Shown piece by piece: positions 32,574 to 45,379 of a stretch of DNA of 64,000 nt (its first letter is position 1; the number at the start of each line of letters is the position of its first letter). Source of the stretch: Castanea sativa (lineage: Eukaryota > Streptophyta > Magnoliopsida > Fagales > Fagaceae); the NCBI RefSeq assembly GCF_040712315.1, contig NC_134020.1:6429362-6493361 (forward strand), written 5' to 3'. Position numbers and translations under genes: made by a program. The notes beneath the pieces were generated by a model that ran no database searches, was not told the DNA's origin, and worked only from the letters and a program-made list of their open reading frames with translations.

Positions 32574-34325
32574 ATGGCTGCCACCAATAACTACATTGGT
32601 GCAATCAATCACAGCCAACCTAAAGCAAGCGATCAACTTCAATTTCAATCAACCAAGGAAGCCAAGACAATCATCTCCTTAGACCCTTTTATAAGAAATA
32701 AGGTCATCAACAAGGACATCTCCACCTTGAAACACCTTAAGTATGGGGGCAAATCCCCTTCTTCCTTCATAAGAAGTTGGTCGCACAATTTCTCTCCCAC
32801 TGAAGGGAAACCAAAAGATGAGATTTCATGTGCTCATTTCAATTTACTTTCCTCTCCATCATCTTGGGAAGTTATGTCAGTCATGATGACTAACAACTTT
32901 ACCATGGAAGAAAAGATGGCTGAAATGGAGCAAAGGGTCATCCTTCTCGCAAAAGCACTTGAAGATAAGGACCTCCAAATTGAAACTCTAATGAATAAAC
33001 TCTAAATACAAGATCTTGGAGAATAAAGTCATGGTCCTAATTTCCCATTTGGCTTCACTTCTACAAAAGATGACAAAGGGAAAGAAAATCAAGACACTTA
33101 TCAACAGGAACAATCTACTTCGGTTGCTTCGTTATTAGTTCAACAATTACAAGTCATGATAACAAATACCATCCGAGCATAATATGGAGGTTCTTCTACA
33201 AGTTCTCTCACATATTCAAAACCCTACACAAAGCGCATCGACAACATGAGAATGCCTACCAACCCCCCAAGTTCTTGCAATTTGATGGCAAAGGAAACCC
33301 TAAGCAACATGTTGCTCACTTCGTAGAAACTTGTGAGAATGCAGGGACTCAATGAGGCCTCCTTTTAAAGCAGTTTGTCTATTCACTCAAGGGGAATACC
33401 TTTGATTGGTATACAGACTTAGAACCCGAGTCAATCGATAGTTGGGAACAACTTGAAAGAGAGTCTTTTGATCGATTCTATAGCACGCGTCGCACGGTGA
33501 GGATGATGGAGCTTACTAATACCAAGCAATGAGAAAATGAGCCAGTGGTCAATTATATCAATCGATGGAGTTTTTTGAGTTTGGATTGCAATGATAGACT
33601 TTCTAAAATATCTGCTGTAGACATGTGCATCCAAGGCATGCATTGGGGACTTCTTTACATCCTTCAAGGGATAAAGCCTTGAACATTTGAAGAGTTAGCA
33701 ACTCGTGCACATGACATGAAGTTGAGCATTGCTAGCCGTGGAAATACAAACCCTCCCATTCTTGAGGAAAGGAGAAAGGAAGTAAGGAGGAATGACAAGA
33801 ATGCAAAAAGCAATCTCAAAGACCCAGTGGCTGTTAACACTGCTGTAGCAAAGGTTCCAGGAAAAGGAGTAAAGGCAAATGAAAAGAGGCTTAAGATGGC
33901 AAAAGAACAAGGCGTGTTGTCTGACTTTTAAGGAACGTGAGCAAAAAGTATATCTGTTCCCCGATGAAGATGTTCCAAACATCTAAGAACAACTATTGCA
34001 ATTGAAGTTGATTGAACTGCCAGAACGCAAGCAACTAAAAGACATGGGGAAAGTAGATGGCCTTAACTACTGCAAATATCATTGCATCATTGGCCACCCA
34101 ATCCAAAAATGCTTCGTCTTCAAAGACCAAATCACGAAGCTTGCCAAAGAAAACAAGATTGATCTAAACTTTGATGAAGTTGTCGAGTCAAACCATGTGA
34201 TTGTTGCTTGTGATGTGCTTCCAACTCTTAGGCAGGGGGAAACACCAACAAGCAAATTGATTGACAATGATGGCGTAAGGATCAGCCTCATCAATGGGAA
34301 GTTCCTTAAACATTTCTACGCCTGA
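32574..34325 (+). pseudogene. Gag of element E
   Basis: The N-terminal part (32574-33005, 143 residues) is open and ends in a coiled-coil-like E-E-K-M-A-E-M-E-Q-R-V segment. After a stop, the retrotransposon gag core at about 33260-33700 has F-D-G-K-G-N-P-K-Q-H-V-A-H-F and F-D-W-Y-T-D-L-E-P. It continues with F-D-R-F-Y-S-T-R-R-T and F-E-E-L-A-T-R-A-H-D-M. Another open piece (33716-33931) is basic. The last (33996-34325) has the zinc-finger-like Y-C-K-Y-H...H-P-I-Q-K-C. At least five stops break it. Gag would form the particle that holds the element RNA. Confidence 0.85.
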
Positions 34326-34448
34326 AAATTGAGGATTCCTCCTCAGTAAGAGCTTAGACTCCATTGCAACGCTGCAAGGGTACATGATGTCTTCCCATTG
34401 CCTTTGAAAGCATACAAATAAAGAAAAATGAATCCCACTCTATGTCAC

Positions 34449-34630
34449 CATTTGCGAGTGTGGCGTAGTGGTTGGATGCCTTTGTCGCCCTTGAGGCCAA
34501 GGTCTCGGGTTCGATTAGTGATGATACCCACTATGCGCAATTGGTACCCACAAAATACTATGGGGCGTAGGGCGAGGATTACACACGTGAGCCCTCATTT
34601 TTCTTGTTAAAAAAAAAAGGAAATCGTTAA
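34449..34630 (+). mobile_element. tRNA-derived SINE
   Basis: A short element with an RNA polymerase III A box TGGCGTAGTGG (34461-34471) and B box GGTTCGATTAG (34508-34518), 36 bp apart. It ends in TTGTT plus a run of A. This is the layout of plant SINEs. The body contains the usual CCCTTGAGGCCAAGGTCTCG block. A clear target duplication was not found. Confidence 0.82.
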
Positions 34631-35482
<852 letters not shown>

Positions 35483-35486
35483 TCCG

Positions 35487-36950
35487 TGCATTAAACCTGT
35501 TGGTTGCAAATAGGTTTACAAGAGAAAGATAGGGATAGATGGAAAGGTTGAAACCTTTAAAGCAAGACTAGTGGCGAAAGTGTATACACAAAAAGAATGT
35601 ATTGATTATGATGAAACTTTTTCGCCGCAGGGCCATGCTTAAATCTATCGTAATTCTCTTATCCATTGCTGCTCATTATGATTATGAGATTTGGCAATGG
35701 ATGTCAAGACCGCATTTCTTAATGGCAATCTTGAAGAAGAAATATACATGTTGCAACCAAGGTTTCATAGCAAAGAACCAAGAGCATAAGTGGGTATGCA
35801 AGTTGAATAGGTCCATTTATGGACTTAAAACAAGCATCTAGGTCATGGAACATTAGATTTGATCAAGCAATCAAGTCATTTGGTTTTGAACAAAATCTTG
35901 ATGAACCATATGTACAAAAGACATCGAACAAAGTAGTAATGTTCCTAGTGCTTTATGTTGATGATATTCGCTCATTGGGAATGATGTAGGGGTAATGTCA
36001 TCGGTTAAAGTTTGGTTGTCAAGCCAATTCTTGATATGAAGGACTTGGGTGAGGCTAACTTTATTCTAGGGATCAAGCTTGGCGAGATCGCAAGAATAAG
36101 ATGTTAGGCTTATCATGTCGGGATATATAGATAAGGTTCTAGAACGGTTAAGCATGCAAAACTCCAAGAAAATGATTGCTTCCTTTTAGACATGGAGTTC
36201 CTCTCGTCTGCATGACCAAAGGCCTAAGACTTAAGAGGAAGAAAATATGATGAGACAAGTTCCTTATGCTTCGCAAAGGGGAAGTCTCATGTATGCCATG
36301 CTTTGTACTAGACCAGACATTGTTAATTGCATTGGCATGGCTTTCCACCATACTAATCAAACTTGTGACCAAAACATTGGCAAGCCGTAAAGCATATTCT
36401 CAAGTATCTTAGGAGAACGAGAGATTATATGCTTGTTTACCATAGTGAGATTTGATTCCCATTGGCTATACAAACATTCGCACTTTCACTCAATCTAGAT
36501 TTCGTAAAAATCCACTTCTCAGATGTGTTTTCACCTTGGGAGGTGGAGCCATAAGTTGGAGGAGCGTTAAGCAATCTTTGTATTGCGTACCCACCATGGA
36601 GGCCGAGGTGGCAGACGTTGTTTGTAAGCAGCAAAGGAGGCTGTTTGGTTTCAAGAAATTCCTTTCGATCTTGGTGTTGTGAGAATGGAGCAAGTTCCCA
36701 TCACATTGTTTTGTGACAATAGTGGAGCGGTTGCACAATCAAAAGATCCAAGGAATCACAAGAAAGGAAAGCACATTGATATGGAAGTACCACATCATTC
36801 GAGACATTGTTGCTCGTGGAGATGTCATGGGTAGCAAAGATTGAAAGTGCAAATAATCTAGCAGATCCTTTTACCAAAGCCTTGCCTCAAAGGACTTTCG
36901 AGTCACATTTGGAGGGAATGGGAGTTAGATTGGTGCACAATAGTCTTTAG
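35487..36950 (+). pseudogene. Copia D RT and RNase H remnant
   Basis: Recognisable pieces are the fingers start (N-P-V-G-C-K-like, 35490), M-D-V-K-T-A-F-L-N (35700) and C-K-L-N-R-S-I-Y-G-L (35800). The Y-V-D-D box lies at 35955-35966, intact in its own frame. Further pieces are L-M-Y-A-M-L-C-T-R-P (36290), the K-H-I-L-K-Y-L stretch (36390), and RNase H words up to N-L-A-D-P-F (36860). Frame changes every 50-200 bp make it non-coding. Confidence 0.88.
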
Positions 36951-36963
36951 GCAAGTGGGAGAT

Positions 36964-38389
36964 TGTTAGGATTAAGGCTCTTAAATTCTATTGTATGATG
37001 CTATGTATGATATTATGTATGACATTATGTAAGACATGATGTATGACTTAATATTGTGATTGATAAAGCTTTATTATTATCTAAAATAATGATAACATGA
37101 ATATGGGACATTATCATATAGTCCATGAGATGCATTGTATGTGATTTATGTGAAAAGTCACGTAAGATGTAAATCACAAGTTCTTTGTAAACTCGTAATT
37201 TATAGCTCGTAGTCGGTGATGAAATCGGGCATTTCATCTCGCGAAGACTATAACGTGTCAACTAAGATGATTTGTCTTGATCATGGAAGTGAAGCTTCTA
37301 TTGATATGTTGATATGTTTTAAGAGTTAAAACATATTGAACAGACCGCCGTGAGATTTATTGTCTTCCCAACGACCGTCAAATGAATAATAAATCTCACG
37401 ACTTCTATTTGCATGAACTCTTAATCCCGAGAGAATACGGACCGATCATGAAGTGTAGGTTGCTTTGATATATCGGGGGAGTGAGATCCGAAGTGACGGT
37501 CAAAACCCCGCATGTTGGGCAGCCACATTTAGTGTTGATGGAACATATATTCTCAAGATGAATTCATAGTCTCGATGGAGATATAAAATATTCCCTTGAG
37601 ATAAGCTTAATGGGTTCGCTATTCGCAGAGTTAGGCCTAACCACTTTAGTAAGAAATTGCTTCAAAGTATATATTTATGAAATTGGATTTCACAAATATA
37701 TAATGAATAACTTTTAAAGAATTAAACCGTATACTCAAGGATAAGATGTAGTAATTTACAAAGTGGCAAATATATTTAGTACCTGGGTTACTACGAATAT
37801 TTTATGAAGCGGTTACGTGTATAATAAAGTCTTGGGATATAATTTATTAATAAGGCCTAGAGTGCAATTATATTTATATAGTGGTATTAAATATAATTAA
37901 TGGTAACTTTGGACTTGTCAAGAGTTGACTAAAAGCCCAAGGCCCATTGGAGCTAGTGTCTTATTGGTCCCTTTTGGTCCCACTCCAAGCCACACACTAA
38001 AGCCCAATTGGAAAGGCCCAATAGGCCAGCCCAATTAGATAATCAGTTAGTTATATAGGGAAAAACATACAGAATTTTTATTAGAAGACATTAGAAAAGA
38101 AAAAGAAACGGTGTGTGAGAGAGTGTGAGACACACTTTCATTCTCCCTTTGAAAAACTGATTGAGAGACCACACATCTTAGGCGTAAAGTGGAATTGGAG
38201 TGAAGATTAAAAGTGTTCCCAAGTGCTTCTAATCTTTGTTTTGAATTTCTCCACACTAAGGTACGCTATCTTGTTCTTAAATTCTGAAATTTATGTAGTG
38301 CACGTTATCAATCATGAATGAAATAGATCCTAGTTCGTTGCTTCCGCTGTGGGTTTTGTATGAGATGCAAAACCAGAATTTTTCCTTCA
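36964..38389 (+). repeat. 3' LTR of copia D (1426 bp)
   Basis: Starts TGTTAGGATTAAGG after the polypurine tract and ends TTTTTCCTTCA, as in C. It shares the family landmarks throughout. Its sister 5' LTR is absent, so no target duplication can be checked. Confidence 0.93.
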
Positions 38390-38588
38390 CTGACATCTTT
38401 AAAGTCTTGGAAACATGCTCTAGCATCTTCAACGTCTTATTGGCATCTTTGAAATCTTGATGTCTGGCTACAGTGCTATGCACCCTCGATGTCTAAGCTA
38501 TGTGGTGTTGATGTAGCTTTATTATAAAGGTCAATATTGGTGCAACTTCAATGCGAGTGCAAGTGCTAATGTGGAGTGTTGTCGTGGC

Positions 38589-39000
38589 TTCATGGCAAAG
38601 ATGAACGTTTCACGACTTCAATGTGAATGAAGTGTTGACGTAGTTTCATGGCAAAGATTGAAATTGGCACGGCTTCGGTGCAAATGAAGTGTTGACGTGG
38701 CTTCATGGCAAAGATGAACGTTGCACGGCTTCGGTGCGAATGAAGTATTGACGTAGTTTCATGGAAAAGATGGGTATTGGCATGACTTCGGTGCAAATGA
38801 AGTGTTAACATAGCTTCATGGCAAAGATTGATGTAAGCATGGCTTTGGTGCAAATGAAGTGTTGATGTGACTTCATGGCAAAGATGAATGTTGGCATGGC
38901 TTCGGTGCAAATGAAGTGTTGTCCTGGCTTTATGGCAAAGATGAATATTGGCATGGCTTCAATGCAAATAAAGTGTCGAGGCAGCTTTATGGCAAAAAAA
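38589..39000. repeat. Tandem repeat, 57-bp unit, about eight copies
   Basis: The word TTCATGG (or close variants) recurs at 38589, 38645, 38702, 38758, 38815, 38872, 38929 and 38986, giving spacing of 56-57 bp. Each unit contains GGCAAAGATGAA, GCATGGCTTC and GTGCAAATGAAGTGTTG variants. Because 57 is a multiple of three, the minus strand shows a repetitive His/Leu-rich frame without known function. Weaker units continue to about 39110. Confidence 0.9.
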
Positions 39001-40479
39001 AAAAAAGAGTGCTAATACGGCTTCATTATAAAGGCCAATATTGGCATGGCTTTAGTGCAAATGAAGTGTTGATGTGGCTTCATCTTGAAAAGGCTTCATT
39101 ACAAAGACAAGTGCAAATATTGCTTCAGTAGACAAAGTAATGGTGATGCTTCAATGCAAATGCAAGGGTTGGCGTAGCTTCATGACAAAGACAAGTGTGG
39201 AGCACCTTCATTGCCAACACTAGAGCCAGAATGACTTCAAAGACGAGTACTGGCAATAGCATTGTTGCCTAGCTGAATATCCTTATGGAAACGCTATTGA
39301 AAAGATGAATATCACTAAAAGATTGTTGTTACAGGAAAAGAATGTAACAACATGAAGGCATACATCACTGCAAGAACGTTGCTATCAATGAAATACAAAG
39401 CCACAAAATGAAGGCAAACATTTCTATAGGAACGTCAGTGTAAAGTTTGATGTCAAGACCCAAAGATCAAGGAAACTGTGCTGCAAAACAAAAACAAGCA
39501 ACAACAAAAAATTTTGTCAGGGAAAAGATCTCATATCACGTATAAAAAAAATCATTTACAAGAAAGAGAAGCAAACAAGTACAAAGAAATGAGAAGCAAA
39601 AAAAAAATCTTGAAAGTGGGAGAAGAAAGCTGAAGGTTTAGCATGTGCCTTGATGATGAAGGAAGGCAATAGCATGCCTTTATATAGAAAACTTCTGAGA
39701 TAGCAAGCAAGAAATATAAAGAAAGTCAAATGATTGCACCAACCACCAGTTCAAAAAAAAAAAATGTTGTTCACATTTCAAAAAAAAAAAAAAGGTGCGA
39801 AAACAGTTGAAGTTTATAGTCAAATTTTACAAATTCACAGGCACTTAAAATCAAAGAAGTCTATGCCAAATTTTGAAGATAAAAGAGGATATTCAGCCAT
39901 GGAGACAGAAGATCATGGCTCACTACCTACCTCACGACCTACAAGTCTAAATCTTGGCACCAAACTGTCAGAGCGACCACCGCCAAAGTAGACTAGAGAG
40001 CCATAAGTCCAAAAATGACCAAAAGCGACATTTGAATTTGTGAAAATCCAGACCTTATTTCACAAAACAGACACCATAGAAGTCTTCTACAACCTTCGAT
40101 CTACCAAACCAAAAAATTTTAGGTCCAGATGCCTTGCCATGCACTGCCAAGTGCCACCATGAGCTTCGAAAATCGCGGCCTTACCAGTCAATCTAAAAGG
40201 CCCCAATCTGCAAAACCTGATAATTTCAGACCTAAATGCGAGGCCACGTTCTATCATGTGCCACCAGAAGGTCCAGTATCACCAGTGTCAATTCACGTGC
40301 TGAAACGGTAAAGCCACGCGCTTCGATGTGTCAACGCGCTGCACGCGCCATCAACAGGCGTATGATGTCACTAATGATGTCATCCCTACTAACCAGTGTT
40401 TTGACCCAGACCGACCCATGTTTTGACTTGGATCTGAACTGCTTGTAAAAAAAAAAACAAAAAAGAAAGAAAGAAAAAA

Positions 40480-41060
40480 GCTGTGACCATGGTTGAACTT
40501 TGACTTTGTCCAAAAAGTAAAAGTTTTCAAAATAGGCCTTTCCCACTCGGTTTTTAGAGTTCATTTTGATTTTGGGATCCGTTTCTTCATCTAAGACTCG
40601 GAAATTGTGCAACGGTCCAATTTTCAGAAAGTTGACTTTTGCATAAATTTTGACCAAAAGTTAAAATTTTCAGAAAGAGCATGTCTTACTTAGTTATTCA
40701 TTTACATTCTAATTTTGGGATTTGTTTCTTCATCCAAGACTCTGAAATTGTGCAATGGTCCAATTTCTAGAAAGTTGACTTTTGCATAAATCTTTGACCA
40801 AAAGTCAAAATTTTAAAAAATGACCTGTCTTGCTCATTTTTTCACGTACATTTCGAATTTGGGGTTTATTTCTTCATTTGAGAATACAAAAATTCAAATA
40901 GTGTGATTCTACAACTATTGGCTTTGATGTGAACTTTGACGAAGAATCAAGATGTCCGAACAAAGCTTGTCCCACTCAATTTTTCGCGAAGATTTTGATT
41001 TTGAAATCTGTTTATTTGTTTAGGACTTGGAAACCATCCATCTGACCTACTTCTCCAAAG
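40480..41060. repeat. Tandem repeat, 143-145-bp unit, four copies
   Basis: Anchor ATTTTGGGAT-like words recur near 40569, 40712, 40857 and 40999. Each unit has a TTGACTTTTG(C)-like, GACCAAAAGT-like and TTTCTTCAT(C)-like word. Divergence rises toward the right. Confidence 0.82.
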
Positions 41061-41646
41061 TACTGGCAGTTTCCACACTCAAGCTCCCAAAATGAAAATT
41101 TGAGATTCATCCATTTAGTCTGGATTCCCTTAGGGTTATCCTCCGAATTCCATTAAGGCTTCCCTTTCAAAGAACAGATGAACACTCACAAGTGTTTCTT
41201 AAACTTAAATTACATTGGGTTACTAGTTCAACCGACCATTCCCATTTGGTGCCTACCAGTCTCCCACCTACCATTCCCATTCGGTGCCTACCATTCTCAT
41301 CTACTATTACCACAAAAAAAATCCTCATCCACCATTCTCATCTAACATACCCATCTACCATTCTTCATCTCCTCGCTATAAATAGAAGGTTCGGATTCAT
41401 TGAAGCTCATCGAGAAAAGCACACTAAATCATGAAATGAAGATTTGCTTCTTTCAAATTTTTAAATCCTCCTTCTCACATCCATTTTTCGCTATAGCTTC
41501 ATCAGTCTAAATACCTACCAACCAATATTGCTTCGTAATCAGCTTGAACTCAGCCTTCTCATGGTTCAACAGAAACCCTTTTCACAACATCATTGTAGTT
41601 TTGAGATCTAAACAAACTTTGTTTCTCCAATTAATGACCACATTTG

Positions 41647-43025
41647 TGTTGGGGTTTATGCCCTAAAACCCAATTTATTGGCATGTATTTAATAATTAAA
41701 TTGTTTAATTATATGAGACTATCTATAAATGAACTAAGACATTATCATAGTCCATGAGATGCATTGTATGTGATTTATGTGAAAAGTCACAGAAGATATA
41801 AATCACAAGTTCTTTGTAAACTCACAAGTTTAGTTCGTAGTCGGTGATGAAATTGGGCGTTTCATCTGCGAAGACTATAACATATCAACTAAGTGATTTG
41901 TCTTGATCATAGAAGTGGAGACTTCTATTTGGTATGTTGATATGTTTTAAGAGTTAAGACATATTGAACTGGACCGCTGTGAGATTTATTATTCTCCTAA
42001 CGACTGTCAAATGAATAATAAATCTCACGACTTCTATTTACATCAACTCTAAATCCTGAGAGAATAATGGACCTGATCATGAGATGTAGGTTGCTTTGAT
42101 ATATCAGGAGTGAGATCTATTAGTTACGGTCAAAACCTCAGTATGTTGGGCATCCGCATTTAGTGTTGATGGAACATATATTCTCAAGATGGAATTCATA
42201 ATCTCTTAATGGAGATACAAAATATTCCCTTGAGATAAGTTTAATGAATCTAGTTATTCAGAGTGTTGGGCCTAACCACTTTAGTAAGGAGTTACTAAAG
42301 TATATATTTATGAAATTGGATTTCATAAATATATGACGAATAACATAAAGGATTAAACCGGGTACTCAAGGATTAAGATGTAGTAATCTTAAAAGTGGCA
42401 GTCTATATTCATGACTTTGGATTACTACGAATATTTTAATGAAGGGGTTGTATGCATGATAAAGTCTTGGGATATAATTTATTAATAAGGCCTAGAGTGC
42501 AATTATATTTATATAGTGGTATTAAATATAATTAATGGTAACTTTGGGCTTGTCAAGAGTTGACGGAAAAGCCCAAGGCCCATTGGAGCTAGTGTCTTAT
42601 TGGTCCCTTTTGGTCCCACTCCAAGCCACACACTAAAGCCCAATTGGAAAGGCCCAATAGGCCAGCCCAATTAGATAATCAGTTAGTTATAAAGGGAGAA
42701 ACATACAAAATTTTAATTAGTGAGAAAGAAAAAATAAGAAACGGTGTGTGTGAGAGAGTGTGAGACACACTTTCATTCTCCCTTTGAAGAACTGATTGAG
42801 AGACCACACATCTTGGGCGTAAAGTGGAATTGGAGTGAAGATTAAAAGTGTTCTCAAGTTCTTCTAATCTTTGTTTTGAATTTCTCCACACCAAGGTACA
42901 CTATCTTGTTCTTAAATTCTGAAATTTACATTGTGCACGTTATCAATCATGAATGAAATAGATCTTTGTTCGTTGCTTCCGCTATGTGTTTTGTATGAGA
43001 TACAAAACCAGAATTTTTTCCTTCA
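41647..43025 (+). repeat. 5' LTR of copia C (1379 bp)
   Basis: Starts TGTTGGGGTTTATG and ends TTTTTTCCTTCA. Same family as A, B and D but a subtype with a different first 100 bp. A 71-residue minus-strand frame near the end is present in both LTRs only because they are nearly identical. Confidence 0.96.
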
Positions 43026-43027
43026 AT

Positions 43028-43039
43028 TGGTATCAGAGC
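43028..43039 (+). other. Primer binding site of copia C
   Basis: TGGTATCAGAGC, intact, two bases after the LTR, complementary to the 3' end of initiator methionine tRNA. Confidence 0.93.
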
Positions 43040-43659
43040 CAGGTTTTCATATCATGATTGTATAGCATGTGATTAAATTTTAGAATTTAAGAAAACCGTT
43101 ATCTTTGTGTTTTTCAAATTTCTGCATAAAAATATTGTTCCATAAATATTGTGTGCATTGATAAATATATGTGATATATTGTTATGCTTGTGCACCAATG
43201 GGTCATTGATTCCATAACCATTAATGGAAAAATATTCATGGAATGCGTGTATAAATATCACCAAGTGAGATTGGTTGTGCGGTCATTGATTAATGCCAAG
43301 GAAACAGTTATTGAATTTCAATAACTGTTTGTGCGTTTCCTTTTGTTAACGCACGGCAAACAGTTATTGAATTTCAATAACTGTATGTGCGTTTCCTTTT
43401 GGTGAAATTCACTGCCTGGGTTCTTAATTGCACGGTTGAATGGTTTTTTGTCCATTGCATAGTTTGACCAATTTCTTTGCATGGTTGGTGATGGCCCACG
43501 GTTGATGCATCTAGTTTAATGGCTTGACTTCATGCATCTATTTTCATTTAGAATAAGACAAGATTGTGGCCCACGGTTGAATTGTTTTTGTCCAAATGCT
43601 TTTTGGCCATGAATGAATAGAATTGGTATAAGGAGAATTCCACCATCTGATAGCACCAT

Positions 43660-43870
43660 AATATATATAATATATATATATATGTAAAGTACATATATAG
43701 GTATATTATATTATATTATATTATATTATATATATATATAGTGTAATAATTATATATTACATATATTAATTTGTATATTATATTAGATATAATATAATAT
43801 GAATTTTTATATGTAATAAGAGTTTTTTATTACGTTATATATATTTATATATGTTAATGCTAGTTTAATA
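43660..43870. repeat. AT microsatellite cluster in leader C
   Basis: Runs of TATATA and TATAT(TATAT)n, including a repeated TATTATATTA stretch at about 43703-43730, make up most of this segment. Confidence 0.9.
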
Positions 43871-44039
43871 AAATTTATTCCTAATGAGATTAGGATTATA
43901 TTTTTTCACGTGTCTAGCATTATTATGGTTCTTGATCTGTAAATCTTCGTTGATAAAATCAAAAAGTGTTTTTGATGGCAGAACAATGAGGATGTCAAAA
44001 ACGGTTACCTGAAAATTCTGAAAAAATCAGTTTTGCGAG

Positions 44040-45300
44040 TCTCGATCGATCGAGAATTCCTTTCGACCGATCAAAGGCACTGAATTTTGAATTTTCACTT
44101 GTTTTTGACTAAGTGTTAAAACTTTAATAAAAGCAAGGCTATATGATTAATTTTATAGTCCTTAAAAGTTAAGGATATTTATTAATCATTAACTAACTAA
44201 AAGACCTACTGAGATCAAAGATGTTAGTTAAATAGAACTCTTAGTCCTAAATTTTTTTATGATTAAAAGTCCTTAATTTATTTTAATTAGAGGGTTTTAA
44301 TGAGATTAAAATTCTAATTAAAAAGTTATATAGTTTCTAATGAGATTAGAATCTTTTATTTAGTAAATTAAGGAGAGAGTTCTATATAACTAATTTTTGA
44401 TTCTTTAATGTTTAAGGAATCCTAAATAGTTTAGGACTTCCATTTTAGTTAGTGATTCTAATGCGATTAGAGTCTTGAACAAGTGCAAGGTTATTAGTTG
44501 TGATGAGATCACAATTATTTAAGAAAAACCCAAATAACGAGTGGGAGTGCTTAAATAACCCTTTTGTTAAGTTTATTGTAATGTGAATAAATACCTTGTC
44601 TTGACTTCGAGTCTTGCATTCCATGCGGAGGGTATTTACTTCACGGATTACAAGGTTAAACTTCTTTGTGATTAAGCGAATGTTCGTTACACTAAAGTGA
44701 CGTGACTTAGTAACATCACATCGAATTTAAACAATTAAACACATTTGATGTGTAGGGTTAAATTTGTGATTAGATCACAATGTTTTTAGGACAATCCACT
44801 TGTTTTAAAATTTCTAGTGGGAGAGAGATACAAGGGTTGGATCTCACGGCCTCCATTGTTGGTTCATAGTAGTGTGAAATATATACTTTGTCTTTGCTTC
44901 GAGCTTAGCATTCCATGCGGAGAGTATTTATTTCATGGTACTACAGAATTGAATTTCTTGGTTTATAGTAGTTTGATCAAACACCTTGTCTTAGCCTCGA
45001 GCTTTGCATTCCATGCGGAGGGTGTTTTGTATCATGGCACTACATAATAAGCCTGTTTAAGGGGATGAAATGTGGCTACACATGACTCTAGGCAATGATG
45101 TACACTAGACTAAGTTTGATAGTATCCTCTATGCTGAGTTCTTGCTATTATCACTTAGAGGCCAAAGAAATAGCGGCAAATTATTTTGTTTGGTAAGAGT
45201 TACCATGATAGCATTAATAATGAGAGTAATTCTCGCCTAATCGTAGTGGTTGGTATTCACTCTATGCTGAGGAATATTAATTGCGAGATTAGGTTGTCGT
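44040..45300 (+). other. Structured leader of copia C
   Basis: After one TCGATCGATCGAG palindrome (44041-44054), stem-loop units occur at 44583-44644, 44869-44944, 44968-45043, 45110-45158 and 45236-45293. The small hairpin TGGTAA-GAG-TTACCA is at 45191-45205. Outer arms differ between units but pair in each, for example AAATACC/GGTATTT, TATACT/AGTATT and AAACACC/GGTGTTT. Loops contain TTCGAG or CTCGAG and CCATGCGG. No protein is encoded. Confidence 0.65.
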
Positions 45301-45379
45301 TGCACCTATTATAGTATGTTTTTCGGGTTTTATACTATATGGTTATGGATGCAAAATATAATGTCCCTGTAATTATGTT

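Larger units (their letters stand above)
35484..38389 (+). mobile_element. 5'-truncated copia D (RT to 3' LTR)
   Basis: Begins inside RT, at the position equivalent to 14915 of B, and continues through RT, RNase H, polypurine tract and a 3' LTR. gag, protease, integrase and the 5' LTR are missing. Compared with B and C it carries unusually many small insertions, deletions and odd CG-containing substitutions. Confidence 0.9.
38390..41646 (+). other. Non-coding interior attributed to E, with two repeat arrays
   Basis: Holds a 57-bp array (38589-39000), AT-rich spacer with A-runs (39480-39800), a 143-bp array (40480-41060) and CTATAAATAGAAGG (TATA-like, about 41383). The TATA box and the TGTCAGAGCG word at 39967 suggest part of this may be a separate LTR, which I could not delimit. 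No protein domain is seen. Confidence 0.5.

Noticed and set aside
34461..34518. A functional tRNA gene
   Set aside because: A and B boxes are present, but there is no cloverleaf or acceptor stem; an A-rich tail follows, as in a SINE.
38589..39000. CRISPR-like regular spacing
   Set aside because: The whole 57-bp unit is repeated with no unique spacers, and the DNA is a plant genome.
42679..42894. 71-residue minus-strand frame repeated identically at 49410-49625
   Set aside because: It lies in both LTRs of copia C and is repeated only because the LTRs are nearly identical; no domain, and the equivalent in D is altered.
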